In this document: in pieces, positions 1 to 11,039 of the stretch
How the letters are laid out: each line of letters opens with the position of its first letter
Position numbering within the stretch: the first letter of the stretch is position 1
Source of the DNA: Antitrichia curtipendula
Taxonomy: Eukaryota; Streptophyta; Bryopsida; Hypnales; Leucodontaceae
Assembly: GCA_951230915.1 (NCBI GenBank)
Contig: OX579639.1
Span: 16,616,001 to 16,680,000 of the forward strand
Length of the DNA: 64,000 nt
Direction of reading: 5' to 3'
Made by a program: the position numbers and the translations under genes
Notes under the pieces: generated by a model
Database searches by the model: none
The model's input: the letters and a program-made list of their open reading frames with translations, nothing else
What the model was told of the DNA's origin: nothing

Positions 1-655
1 AGAAAATATTTTATACTAGGTTGCCAACGACCACCACTATACGGTTGAAAATTAAAGAGTCTAAAGCATAGTATGACATGCATATTAGATTAATTAGGCT
101 CACAAGCCTTCATAATCCACTTCACCATGAAGAAAACAAGTGCATTATCTAGGTTGATGAGTCCAAGTCCTCCCTTGACTTTGCTTTGACAACAATGTGC
201 TCAGGTCACCCTGGGCACAGTGTTGCAAGGAACTAGACCACATAAAGTTTTCCAAAATTTGCCACTCTTGCTAACGTGCCAGCCTAAATAGCAATAAAGA
301 AGAGCAAAATAGAGAGCAACATGTGGCTTACAATGACAACCCTACCAGTGGTATTGATCTTTGTAGTACACCACAATGCTAGCTTTTCGTTAATTCTCTC
401 CAACAAGAAGGCGTCAACATCCCCAGAGCTAAGTCAAAATCTAAACAATGATCCCAAAAGTTTACAAATGTCATCCATATTTGCCCATTTCAAGTTAAGT
501 TCATCGCAGGGTTGTTCTATCAGAGTACGCGATAGACAGACATCCTGTGACGTCTAGTAGAGCTCCCGCAACGTCATAAAAAGTCAAATTTACCTTTGAC
601 TTTTGAAAAAGTTATCTCCTTTTTACGTAAGCCACTTGGATACCATGTGGTGTCC
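1..655. other. No recognised gene
   Basis: Low-complexity-poor, AT-rich sequence. Short open frames occur on both strands but none shows a motif, a splice pattern or a match to a repeat elsewhere in the window. I see nothing to annotate here. Confidence 0.5.
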
Positions 656-659
656 GCGT

Positions 660-870
660 GGCAACTTCAGGGGGCGCATGCGAGTAGGTGATTGCAGGTA
701 GGCAATTTTGGGTGGATTTAGGGTAGGTGACTGCGGATTCATGGAGTTGTTTTGGATGACCACGGGTCAGGGAAAGTACACATGGTGCTCTGCTAGACCC
801 GCGGTTGCCTCTATCTACAGTCATTGCCCTTGAAGTCGCCCCATCCATATGCGCCTTGTGCGATCAAAGT
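660..870. repeat. GACCCGCGGTTGCC-like motif cluster A
   Basis: Short degenerate copies of a GACCCGyrGTyGCC(CTT) motif, clearest at 796-809, followed by further GTC(A/G)TTGCCC and GTCGCCCC variants to about 845. The 14-mer at 796-809 has an exact inverted copy at 5425-5438. Similar clusters occur near 5.4, 7.8, 11.1 and 16.6 kb, always beside remnants of mobile-element coding sequence, so these look like subterminal repeats of DNA transposons. Confidence 0.5.
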
Positions 871-1249
871 CACCCTTCCTATATATCCAATCACCCATAT
901 TCATTTGGTCACCTTTGTTCTCCATTGCGGCTTATTATTTTGGCACCCTTTATTGGTTGCATGCGTGACCCTGCTAGAGAATATTTACTATTTTTACATT
1001 CATCTTGTTACTACAACAATACGATTTCTCAACGCCCACGTATCCCATGGTGACCGCGGACAACAATAACAGATCCTTTTTTGTCCCGCAGACTACTCAC
1101 AGTGCTGCTGCAATTAGAAAGGTTGAAAAAAACAAGAATCAAAAGTGCAGGCACTGAAAGCAATGGCATGTGTTGAGGAATGTTGACCACCTCACTGTCA
1201 AAGGGGGGACGAGGAGCCAGAACCATGGACTATGTAGGCATGCAAAGAT

Positions 1250-2230
1250 TATATTGAATGGTGCCTCATTGGGAAGTTATTTCCAGCATGGCGCTATCAC
1301 TACAATCAACATTTTAACAAGGCAAACCTGAAGTATTGTGAAAACCTAGCTTTTGTACAAAGGTATGTGGAACTGTGGCAGGTCATCTACAGAACACCTT
1401 ACGTAGATAGAAATGAGGTTCCTCTCTTCATTGCTAGAGGGGCCTATGCTGAGGTGGCTCGAAACAAACAAGTTGATTGGTGCATAATAAAAGAAAGTCC
1501 TTACGTTCAACGTCCAGAGATTGGATTAATTCCAAGAGGGGTTTTGAAATTCCCAGAGGGTGGACTTAGACCTATTCGAAGTGATCCTCGAAACAAAGAC
1601 ACTCTAGAGGTTGACAATGAAGAGTCGGAGGAAGATAATGATTTTGATGGCACACTTGTATCCAAGCCAACATGAGTGAAGGAGCAGATTGTCCACCCTA
1701 TTGAAGTCCTAGTTCCAAATGTTAAAGGAGCTTCATCATCACGAGGAAATAAGACAAGACGACTTGCAAAGGTGCGACGGTCTACCACGCAGATTAGATT
1801 TGCATCAGCCTCAATGATAGATCTAGTCCCACTCTTGGCCCCACAAGATGGTACCAATGTCTTTGACTTTGGTCCAAATGATGACATGCATGTGTGTGCA
1901 GCAAGCCATGATCCCATTCTCCAGTCTGCAGTAAGCACAATTGGCAACATGATGACGTTGACAAAAGCTCTGGAACTCTTGAAGACAAGAGATGCCAAGA
2001 TTGAGGCCCTGAAAAGTGATGTGAGGAAATTGTAGGCTACTTGCGAATACAAAACTGCTCTCATTTTTCAACAATCTAAAGAAATGCAACGCCTTTGGGA
2101 AAAAGAGCGTGAGACTTTGACTTTGTCAAATATGGATGATGCCTTCATTGACCAAGATCCACATCAATTGGACAACGTTGTCGGGGACCTCACTAGTGAT
2201 TTAGGTCACATTTCTCTTCTTGCCAAATGA
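1250..2230 (+). pseudogene. Unrecognised mobile-element ORF, copy 1
   Basis: One plus-strand frame runs from about 1250 to a TGA at 2228-2230, broken only by TGA at 1673-1675 and TAG at 2033-2035; CGA and CAG at those sites would restore arginine and glutamine. The N-terminal part reads LFPAWRYHYNQ, then AFVQRYVELWQ, then YAEVARNKQVDW. The middle is acidic (EESEEDNDFD) and basic (NKTRRLAKVRR), and the C-terminal part is a likely coiled coil (ALELLKTRDAKIEALKSDVRKL, split here by a stop). A diverged second copy lies at 8.2-9.9 kb with the same order of motifs. I do not recognise the family. It probably belongs to a transposon, because it is repeated, decayed and lies inside an inverted pair of motif clusters (A near 0.8 kb and B near 5.4 kb). 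No start codon could be fixed. Confidence 0.5.
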
Positions 2231-2436
2231 ATGAAGCGCTCTTCAATTATTTTGATTGGGATTCTTCTTAACATCTCAAAAGATACTACTAATCTTGGCG
2301 CTACTAACTTGCAAGGGACCTAAGATTTTCTTTTGTTTCCTTCTGTTTTGCATCCTCTACAATCAGCAAAGAAATTGGATTTGGTTGAGGAAAATATGAG
2401 ATTACAAATGCAAAAGAAATAGACCTATGGTCATAT

Positions 2437-2769
2437 CACTATAACAAAACATGATAAAAAAAAAACGCACTCAAAATCGAGTGCGGTTCTTTTTGCCACG
2501 TTTTTGTGCAGGCGCGTGTAGTGGGCAGTCAATTTCTTTTGCAATTTCCCACTGCAATTTTTGAAATTTGAAAGCGTGTAATATACCGTTGAAAAGGTAT
2601 TTTTAAGAACTTTTCAATGGTATATTACACATTCCCAAATTCTAAAAATTGCAGTGCAAAATTGCAAAAGAAGCTGAGTACGCGCGTAGTGGGTCTGCAC
2701 AAAAACGTGGCGAAAAGAATCGCACTCGACTTTGAGTGCGGGTTTTTTTTACCATGTTTTGTTATAGTG
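2437..2769. mobile_element. CACTA-ended foldback MITE
   Basis: A 333-bp non-coding element that begins CACTATAACAAAACATG and ends with the reverse complement CATGTTTTGTTATAGTG, flanked by TAT at 2434-2436 and 2770-2772, the 3-bp target duplication typical of CACTA elements. Almost the whole element folds back on itself: the arms share CGCACTC/GAGTGCG, ACGTTTTTGTGCA, the TTGCAATTT block and GTAATATACC/GGTATATTAC around a short central loop. It has no coding capacity and would depend on a transposase in trans. Confidence 0.85.
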
Positions 2770-2772
2770 TAT

Positions 2773-3299
2773 AGGTTCGACCACCAAACATGTAAGTGGC
2801 CAAAGTGCAAAAAAACTTGATTCTGACACTTAAAACGCGTGTACGTTGCAATCTAGTGGTGTGTGTGTGTATACTAACCTTGGGATTTTAGGAGTTAAAA
2901 CTTATTCTCGCAACATTATGGTGTCAACAAAGACGTCAACATCATTGACTGTGGATTTCAATTTCACTTTCCTATTGCTGTAGCCTACATACTATATTCT
3001 ACAGAAGAGAGGGCCATATATATTTTAATTCAACATTTGTTATAGTTCGCACAACAAAATCTAAAATCCACATCCAATGGACCAATACATGTAACTTCAC
3101 AAAGAGCATATTCAATATTTGGTATTGTAAAGACACTGCTTGTAATATGAAATTGCTTTATATATTGAAGTAGTCTATTACAAAACAAAGGGCGCCAAGA
3201 TTATCCAACAACTTCAATGCAACTAACATGAAAAACCTAAGCCATATCCTTTTGTTACAAAGGCAAGTTGCGGAACACTAATTTGGGGGGCATCATACA
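2773..3299. other. No recognised gene
   Basis: Contains a short (GT)n tract near 2862-2872 and otherwise unremarkable AT-rich sequence up to the stop codon of the kinase-like pseudogene on the minus strand. Confidence 0.4.
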
Positions 3300-4290
3300 C
3301 TATGGTGGAAGCATGAGGGAATGCATGATCTCGGCATATGTTGGTCTCTTTTGGGAGTTAAGATTCAAGAGTTCACACAATTTCATTGCGATCCCTCGTG
3401 AGTCCTGAATAATTTCCTGTCAAAGTCAACCATACTACCAATATTCATCCATTCGATCAACTTCCCAATGGAATATGAGTCTAATTTCTTCCTATGCTTA
3501 TGTTATTGTTGCATGATTGGTATGCTTGTGTCAAAATTTGCGGGCCCAACATATAAAACAACTCCGGAGCCACCCACTATGCACCTTCCATGTATTGTTG
3601 AAATCAGCCTCGGATGGCTTTCCGTAATGCAAAGCCACATTCTCGTCAAACGACTAGATATCTTCCAATCACAAATTCTGATGTTGAATTGTTGATTATC
3701 TCGTTCGAGTAAGTGGAACGAATTATATTTGTGGGCGACAAGTCATTGTGTAGCACCTTGCTCTTGTGCATAAGATTTTCTAAATACACTAGAGCCCATG
3801 CCAACTTCGTCTTGTGCCTCCAAAAGAGACTAACTTCTTTTTGTTTCTCCTTAGTAAATCTTGTAGCCTTTTTGATTTTGTGTCATTCAATGGTTGATAC
3901 CACAGACCCATCCAACCGCCTCAACTCATTCAAATGATCACCATTCCTTCACAATGTATATGCTTCATTCGTTCGAGAGTGAATTGCAAAAAAATTAATG
4001 ATGCTAGGGCTTCAATGGAGTATTGCGCTCTCCGGTCACATGGATTTTTTGCCATGGATATTTTCCCTGCAAAGTCAATGTAGTTTGGTATTATTTCCAT
4101 TCCTTAAGTGTGTACCTTGCGCACCTTTCCATACCCCCCTTTATGTTCAAATGCACTAAAACATTATATTCATTAGTTTGGGAGATTGAGGACCTCCCAA
4201 AATAATCATGCTGATCTCGACTTAAATCAACAATTTCCATTAAAATGAGAGTTTTGATGTAAATTGACATAAAACCTTTCAATATTAGGT
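3300..4290 (-). pseudogene. Protein kinase-like pseudogene
   Basis: Minus-strand translation shows scattered parts of a protein kinase catalytic domain in the right order. Near 3750-3810 it reads ALVYLENLMHKSKVLHNDLSPTNI in one frame, containing the HxDLxxxN catalytic-loop pattern (coded at about 3717-3748). VAPELFY (the APE motif) is coded at about 3559-3573, then an SYSIGKLIEWM stretch like the DxYSFGxxxxE region near 3440-3480. The C-terminal LCELLNLNSQKRPTYAEIMHSL, an RPT motif of subdomain XI, ends at a TAG at 3302-3300. These segments lie in different frames with several stops between them, and no intact glycine loop or VAIK lysine could be found, so the gene is dead. Coding-like minus-strand frames at 4.5-5.2 kb may be its upstream part. 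It lies between the inverted motif clusters A and B, which would fit capture by a transposon. Confidence 0.6.
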
Positions 4291-4465
4291 CAAATCTTGA
4301 AAGGTTTTCTATCCGTTTAATTCGAATCGAGTTAAATTGACATAAAACCTTTCAATTTTAGGTCAAATCTGAAAGTTTTCTATCAATTTAACTCGAATCG
4401 AGTTAAATTGACAAGAAAACCTTTCAATTTTAGCTAAATTGATATAAAACTTTTCGTTGAGTTTT
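4245..4465. repeat. Tandem repeat, about 68 bp x 3
   Basis: Three degenerate copies of a unit containing TTGACATAAAACCTTTCAAT, then TTAGGTCAAATCT, AAAGGTTTTCTATC and a TTTAACTCGAATCGAG junction. The last copy is truncated and diverged. It lies within or just upstream of the kinase-like pseudogene. Confidence 0.7.
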
Positions 4466-4503
4466 TTTTAAATAACCTCTCATTTCAATGGAAAACTCCC
4501 ATT

Positions 4504-5175
4504 TTAATGAATATGGTGTTCTAAAGGGAACCACTTTAAATTGCAATATTGGGGATCCATGTGATATTCAATCCACCACTTCGCACAAATGATATTTGTA
4601 CAACAATATTTTTCCACTTGAAACTCCTCGCTATAGAGTTTGACAATTTCTTCAAAGCTACTGCCCACTACTCCATCTTTTGGCAGAATTGCTTGACTTC
4701 CTCCTCTTTTGGTAGGTCTGGGATGGTCGGTCACTATTGTTCCGTCAATTTTTTGGTATTGAACATGACTGCCATCAGAATGTCATCTGGCCATTCAAAT
4801 AGTCTCGAATGGTACGTTAAATCAATGTCTCCACATTCTTCAATTTCCTTCAACTTGTTAAAAAAACATGTTTGCAAATTGTTGCCCAACGACACGCTGC
4901 CCGTCGTTGGGCACCTCAAGTAGCACGCCTCCAAGAATTGTAAATTTTTTTTTGCATACCACTGGAGATACGCCTCATGCATACTGGGTGTAACGTGAAG
5001 GAGGACAAGTTGAGTCTTTTTCATCTGCTGACCTATGTTTCTTCTCCCCTCTATGCGTTGTAGTCCTTGGTGTGTCTTGTACAACTATTGGCACTTCAAA
5101 ATGTATTGGATCATTGAGGTCCATATCCCAAACAAATGTCCTCTTTGCATGGTTGCCTTCCCCTGGATTAGACAT
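4504..5175 (-). pseudogene. Minus-strand coding-like remnant of unknown family
   Basis: Three partly overlapping minus-strand open stretches (about 5175-4975, 5084-4734 and 4734-4504) have protein-like composition: FVWDMDLNDPIHFEVP, then LQWYAKKNLQFLEACYLRC, then SFEEIVKLYSEEFQVEKYCC and CAKWWIEYHMD. They change frame, so they would need frameshifts or lost introns to form one product. I do not recognise the family. They lie upstream of, and on the same strand as, the kinase-like pseudogene and may have been its N-terminal part or another captured gene. Confidence 0.3.
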
Positions 5176-5339
5176 GTTGGCATTTTGAACAATGCGTTGT
5201 GCTTTCTCGAAGTTTGTAAATTACCAATGCAAAAATTTACCCCTCCAACTCAAATCCTGACCACCGGGCATGCATCCAGACACCAAACGGCGGGTGAAAG
5301 ACAATAAACAAGGCCAAGTGTGGATTGTATAGAGAGCAC

Positions 5340-5535
5340 AGGTGAGGGGCAACTACTTAAGTACCCGAGGTTGCCCTTAGGCGCCTGTGGGTTCGTGAAC
5401 GAGGGCACATGCAAGTTCTAGATTGGCAACCGCGGGTCCGCTGCGCACTCTCAATCTATTGAATTTTCAACCCAAAGTCGCTCCATTTGCAGTTGCTCTA
5501 GATCCGCGATCGCCCACATCAAAGTTCCAGAACAT
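5340..5535. repeat. GACCCGCGGTTGCC-like motif cluster B (inverted)
   Basis: Contains GGCAACCGCGGGTC at 5425-5438, the exact reverse complement of the motif at 796-809, plus nearby variants (CCCGAGGTTGCCCTT near 5364 and ATCGCCC near 5510). With cluster A it brackets the copy-1 ORF and the kinase-like pseudogene. Confidence 0.5.
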
Positions 5536-6090
5536 GTACGGAATCCGACAGGCACATAATCCAATAGAAGAGCAATAAAGGTTGAAAGATCAAGGACTGC
5601 AATAACAATGGTCAAGTCAAATAGAACCAACCTGAAGTCTAAGAACTTCTTGGGGATGTCTCCAATAGAACTCAATTGGATGCTAGAGGTCCTGATTTCA
5701 ATTTCAAATGACATCATCTAGCTTCATGGAGAATGTTACCCCGTATTAAGTCTCTTTTAGTAGATGGAGTGCGGGTTTGCAATTTGGTTGCCACTTCCTC
5801 CCCTCCTTGGAAAAAACCTCAAGTGAATCATCTATGGATGGGGTTCCAAATATGATTTGATAATTAAAGCCCAATAGATGGTCTTTGTGGGTTTGAACAA
5901 GTCCACCTTTGGATTCAAGGGTGAGATGGTTGAGTTCAATTTTCGACCCCAAACATCTCGCTTCTAAATTCAAAGATGTCTACTTTCAAGCTGACAAATC
6001 CCAACACCTTGGCCGTGATAATTAGATGATCTTCAATAATCTCGTACATAGAGGTCTTTACTCAGGGTTTTAAAATTTGAAATAACGTTA
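5536..6090. other. No recognised gene
   Basis: Minus-strand open frames here (about 5717-5451 and 5973-5746) carry no motif I recognise. They could be further decayed mobile-element coding sequence, but I cannot support a call. Confidence 0.3.
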
Positions 6091-6093
6091 ACT

Positions 6094-6119
6094 CTAAATC
6101 CTAAACCCTAAACCCTAAA
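6094..6119. repeat. Short interstitial telomere-type repeat
   Basis: Three consecutive copies of the plant telomere unit, CCTAAA followed by two CCCTAAA. Such short arrays are common in plant 5' regions and at old repair sites. Confidence 0.7.
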
Positions 6120-6169
6120 AAAAAAAATGGATGTGCAAAGTTGCCATGATTACCTTGGTAGTGGATATT

Positions 6170-6760
6170 ACGTTATAATTTTTTATAACATTGATTTTTA
6201 TTTAATAATTTTTAAGGGTGAACAACTGAGTTGAAAATGAAAAAAATTGAAGGAAAAAATACTGCATGTTTAATCATTAAAAAATTGCTAAGTAGAAATA
6301 GGTTTAAGATGGAATGGAAAAAAAAATTGTTAATAACTTTAAGATGGAATTGAAATACAATGATCCAAATAGTGACATTGTTCTAGCAAGCAAACCTAAC
6401 TCTATCTAATAATGATTTTAGAAAATTAATAAAAATTGCATATCCTAAAAATTATTTTTTTAAGAGGATGCTTAGATTGCTCAAAAAACTAAGATTGTCC
6501 ATGATCTTTTCATCATTAGTCCAAATAGAAAGAATAAAGGCATGAAATGTAAATAAAAATGTAAATTTCTAGAAAAGAAATTCAAATGTTTTTGTTTTAA
6601 TCTTTTTTTATTTTTTTGTATTGCCCTATGACTTCCATTTTTGCCATAATTTGTTTTCCTAAGTGTCGATTGAAATAAAAATTATATATATATATGAAGC
6701 TCTCACAATATCTTCTAAACCCAAATGGGACCTAACTTATCCTCGTATGTGACAAACAAT
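6170..6760 (+). repeat. AT-rich repeat family B, copy 1
   Basis: Shares an ordered series of blocks with 10300-11022 and 62140-62905: GTTAATA, then AAGATGGAATTGAAA, a TCTAGnAAGCAAAC-like block, AATTGCAT, GATGCTTAGATTGC and TTTTCAT..CTAGTCCAAATAGAA. No coding capacity is apparent. The copies are diverged, and this copy's ends are not clear. Confidence 0.7.
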
Positions 6761-7129
6761 CTTTCAAAGATCAAAATAAATATTTTTGGATCTTTATGTG
6801 AACAAAGAAAATGAAGGTAAACAATTGTTGCTTCCAATTCCATTTCAAAATTTCAAAAGTTTAAAGAGTTAACAAATTATATTTTTTATTCTGTCCATCA
6901 TTTGTGGAAAAAATTATAGATTATCCTAATATATTTTGTGATTGATGGGATAGTATTTCTTCTTTTATCTTCAAAAAAACAAAATAATTTGATTTTTGAA
7001 TCAAAACTATGGAAAAAAATTAATGAATAGAAAATCCAATTTTGCAAGAATAGTGAATATAAAATTTTTATATATCATTTAAATAAAAGGATAAATTTGG
7101 TGGAATAGTTGTATTTGACTACAAGTGTT

Positions 7130-7537
7130 GAGGGGTCTTGGAAATGATCCTCAAATACACTAGATCTTGGAGAAAAAAGCACACTTGAAATTCATTTATA
7201 AAAATTATAAAGGAGATTTTGAGAGTCCATAAATTGATTGGGGTTATGCTTGTTAGGTCCTTTTTGGTGACCAATATTTTAGATTTGATATGCAAAAAGA
7301 GAGCTCAATGATTTTCATAGTTTTAACACCCTAATGATCAAACATTATAATCTTTCAATCTATAAAAGTTATTTTTTCAAGAGTCTTTTCCTATGTGATT
7401 TCTAACATGTGTAGTTTGAAATTATATGGTTACAACTCTTAAAAAAATTTATTCAACTTATCAAAATGTTGACTTTTTGTTCAATTTAGAGCAAATTTCA
7501 AGACGCTCAAATTAGGCCCTAGGCATTTAGGGGTTAA
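7130..7537 (-). repeat. AT-rich repeat family A, inverted copy
   Basis: Reverse-complement copy of the repeat at 36496-37239 and 62948-63720. It shares AACATTATAATCTTTCAATC, CTAACATGTGTAGTTTGAA and AACTTATCAAAATGTTG, and ends with GCATTTAGGGGTTAA at about 7523-7537, which matches the reverse complement of the left end of the other copies (TTAGCCCCTGTATGCCC). Its left end is not resolved. Confidence 0.7.
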
Positions 7538-7724
7538 TATGAGATCACAAAATATAATTATAAGGGAGCCAATTTTTTTACGAAATCTTAGTTGGTGAAT
7601 GGTGATGTTGATTGCTAAGTGGCTATTTTGTTTCACACCTGTCTTGGAAAATGGTAGTCAGGATAATTAACATATTTTCCATGATTTTTAGTTTTATTGC
7701 CTTCAATTGAAATTGGGGAAAATT

Positions 7725-8045
7725 TTCAAACAACACTCGCTCCCTCCTAGACCCAAGGTCACCCCATGTGTGGTTACTCCCCACCCGCAATCTTCTTGAG
7801 CTGAAATTGCAAGAGTCAAATTGAAGCTTCCTAGGTTTTGGACCCGTGGCCGCCTTGGACTTATGGTCGCCCTTAATCCGCGACTGCTTAAATTCTTTGG
7901 TTTTGGAGACCTACGGTTGCCTTTGGATGAGTATGTGCCCTTGTACGAACACTTGCCTCCAAGCACACTCAGGTACATTAGTCTTGTGGTTGGCTGTGGT
8001 GCCCACTTTTCCCTCGCTCTACATATTGTCTTTCACCCGCCTTGA
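7725..8045. repeat. GACCCGCGGTTGCC-like motif cluster C
   Basis: Repeated variants of the motif: GACCCAAGGTCACCCC near 7751, GACCCGTGGCCGCCTTGG near 7841, TATGGTCGCCCTTAATCC near 7861 and CTACGGTTGCCTTTGG near 7911. It lies just upstream of the second copy of the unrecognised ORF. Confidence 0.5.
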
Positions 8046-8218
8046 AGTGGCTGAATGCGTGCTCGTGAATTTGAGTTTTGAGGGGGGTATTTTTGCCTCT
8101 TTTAAAAACTTGTGTAATTCATATCTACTTCACCGTGAATGCAACATTAGACCTTGTGGTGGCTAATCGTATCGAATGGCTGACAACATAAAAAAGACAG
8201 AGACAAAAAGGCAAAATG

Positions 8219-9870
8219 CAACCCAGACATCAGTGCATACTTTTGGACCCGGAGGTAGTGGCATATCGAGATTGGGACAGAATTTCACGAGAGTGGATGG
8301 CTAAGACTTATAAATCCTTTGTGGGATGGTACCATATCGACAGGCTGTTCCCATATCACTGGCACTACATAAATCGACACACTAATGCAGCCAATTTGCA
8401 TCCATGTACAAATGATGCATTTGTGCAGCGATGTATTGAGGTGTATCAATTTTTGTATCATACACAAATGTGCCGAGAAGCGAAGCCCCATATTATTTAT
8501 GTACAACGATTTATGCGGAACTCATCTTGAATCGCATTGTCGATTGGAGTTCTATAAAGGGAGTGAAGTATGCAAACCTTCCTTCCACAACAGACATTTC
8601 TAGGGCGGATCCATCCCGTACTCCACGGACAGGGCTAGGCCAAAAAAGAACCTCAAGACAGAAGTACCCGATGAACAATTTGCGTAGTCAACTTCTTATT
8701 CATCAAATCAAATCAAGATAACCGTCATGTAAGATGTCTTGGTGGTCCCTACATATATGAAGAAAGAGATACTTGAGTCCCACAATTTATCTCCTTGGTT
8801 CGTAGAAAAAGACGATGGATAAGGTAGTCAGTCACAACCACCTCATGTTGAAGACGTATTGCGAAACATGCATCCACGCATGCAAGAAGCCACTAGAAAA
8901 AACCCATGTTTTTTTTGACATGCCCAATATTTTTATGACGGATTTTTTTAGACATCTATTTTGAAATCTAGCTATTTTAATGTCATCAATAACATCCAAT
9001 AAACATCATAAACAACATAAAAATAGCTAGATGTCAAAATAGATGTCCAAAAAAATCCATCATAAAAATACTGGGTATGCAAAAAAAAAACATGGGTTTC
9101 TTCTAGTGAGTTGAAGATGTTGTTTTGCTACGGAGATGGAAGTAAGGGAAGAAATTAAACCTGCTCTACCAAAAATGGGATCAGTGGAAGATACACATCC
9201 AATAGAGGAATACGTTGAACCAAAAGTTCTTGAAGGTGCTAAAATTTGGAAATTAAAAAGAAAATGCAAGGCTCAATTGAAGAAGCTTCTTTAGGAGTTG
9301 GACCAAAAGAACACAAAGTTTGAGGTTCTTTGCACCTAGCAGAGTGAAACTTTGCGTGGAAATATTGTTTCTAGCCTAAAAGTAGCTATTGAAAGTAGGT
9401 AGATATATTTGACAGCTCAACAATTAAAAAATTCGGACTTGGAAGTGTTCTACCTTGCATTCTCATCGGCAAGACAGAGGATCTAGCTCTTCCACCAATG
9501 CATTTGTAGTAGAACAACTTGCAAAAATCATGGAAGATTGCAAGAAGAAAGTTGATTGGATGAACATCAAAAAAGTAGGGGTGTAGGAAGCATGATCAAG
9601 GTTAGAGTTCTTGAGAGAAATCAAAGATGAAGCCCCCTTTGACTGCATCGCTGAAATGTATAGTTGGAAAGATGTGAGTGGGAAACATGCAACATCTTCC
9701 ACGGAATTAGTAAGATTGAAGAAGAAGTTGACTGCTTCTCTCTCAGTGGAATCGAAGTTGGAAGAAGACCAAGATGCATTGAAGGTGCTCGTTGAGCTCC
9801 AAAAATCATTCAAGAAATATTGGATGGTGAAGAATTTGGATAAGTATGAGCAGTACCTACAGTAAGTAAA
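8219..9870 (+). pseudogene. Unrecognised mobile-element ORF, copy 2 (interrupted by a MITE)
   Basis: Starts with an ATG at 8219 and is open to 8530. It reads FVGWYHIDRLFPYHWHYINRH, split by nothing here, then AFVQRCIEVYQFLYHTQ. The frame then shifts to YAELILNRIVDWSSIK. These parts align in order with copy 1 (LFPAWRYHYNQ; AFVQRYVELWQ; YAEVARNKQVDW). A 218-bp MITE sits at 8891-9108. Beyond it, coiled-coil-rich sequence continues (KRKCKAQLKKLL, TAG, ELDQKNTKFEVL; LEFLREIKDEAPFDC; ELVRLKKKLTASLSVESKL) to about 9865. Several stops fall where CAG would restore glutamine. The function is unknown. It is longer at its C-terminal end than copy 1. Confidence 0.5.
8891..9108. mobile_element. CACTA-ended MITE inserted in the copy-2 ORF
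   Basis: A 218-bp element starting CACTAGAAAAAACCCATG and ending CATGGGTTTCTTCTAGTG. The arms pair through GACGGATTTTTTTAGACATC/GATGTC..AAAAAAATCCATC and AATCTAGCTATTTT/AAAATAGCTAG. The flanking triplets are AGC (8888-8890) and AGT (9109-9111), an imperfect match to a 3-bp duplication. It has no coding capacity. Confidence 0.75.
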
Positions 9871-10299
9871 GTGGATGGAAGGACAAGCCAAGTATGAGAG
9901 TGAATTTCAAACTCAAGTTCAAAAAGAAAAGGGCAAGATGATTGATGCAAGATTTAGGTTTAGGGCGAGTATTCTCAGACTATGTACTTCCATAAACAAG
10001 TATATGTATAAAGAGTATTATCCATATTAAAATCATAGTGCAAGTATTTGCAATTCAATGTTCTTTCTTGATAGAAATGAGTGTATGCTCAAATGAACTC
10101 TGATATTTCTATGTTTGTTTTTCTGCCAAAAAAAGTCTCAAAACTGCCATTTTTGTTGTGTTCATCCAAGAAAAAAAAATCTTTTTTTAAATATAATTGT
10201 AAGATCTTGTACTTCACTTGTCTGAGATCATGCGGAAAACATTTCATGAGGTTTGACCATACAAATTAGAAGATATTAACATTCAAAGTTGGAAAAAGA

Positions 10300-11022
10300 A
10301 GTTTTTTTGAACATTGGCTTGCAATTTCAGATGACTTTGACCGCAAGTTGTGGAAAAAATTTGCACTATGGATTTTGAAATAAAAAAGTTTTGTGTTGAA
10401 AAATTGAGTTGAAAGTCTAGGAAAAAATTTCAAAAAATAAACACTTAATTTTCAGACTTTAATAATTTGTTAAGGAGAAGTAGGTCCAAGATTGAAAGAG
10501 ATACTAAATTGTTAATATTTCTAAAATGGAATTAAAACGCACTAATCTCAATAGTGAAATTATTCTAGAAAGCAAACAAGACCATGTGAATTTTTTTTTT
10601 AAATTGTAAAAATTGCATTCACAAAATGAATCCTACAAGTTATTTTTTCAAGAAGATGCTTAGAGTGCCCAAAAAATTAAGCTTGGCCATAGCTTTTTCA
10701 TTTCTAGTCCAAATAAAATGAATCAAAGCTTCAAATGTAGTAAAAAATATGAAGTGTAAAGGAAAAAAATTTAAAGAAATTATTTTGAGCTTTTTGTGAT
10801 TTTTTGGTGTTGTCCTAAACCTCCATTATTGGCTTATTGAGTTATTGTGGCATAACTTTTTTTCCTAGGTAGTGATAGAAATAAAAATTATATATCCACA
10901 AAGCTCTTGCAATATCACACATCTTGAAGAAGTTTCAAAAACATTCACTACAAATTTAGACAATAGGAACCTAACCAAAACCTAATTGCCTCCCGAGGGA
11001 CAAACAATCCTTTAGGGGTTAA
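10300..11022 (+). repeat. AT-rich repeat family B, copy 2
   Basis: Matches copies at 6170-6760 and 62140-62905 through AAAATGGAATTAAAA, TCTAGAAAGCAAAC, AAAATTGCATTC, TTCAAGAAGATGCTTAG and TTCATTTCTAGTCCAAATAAA. It ends in CCTTTAGGGGTTAA (about 11009-11022), the inverted form of the TTAACCCCTAAA end seen at 62011. Confidence 0.7.
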
Positions 11023-11039
11023 TTTGAATTGTTTACCCT

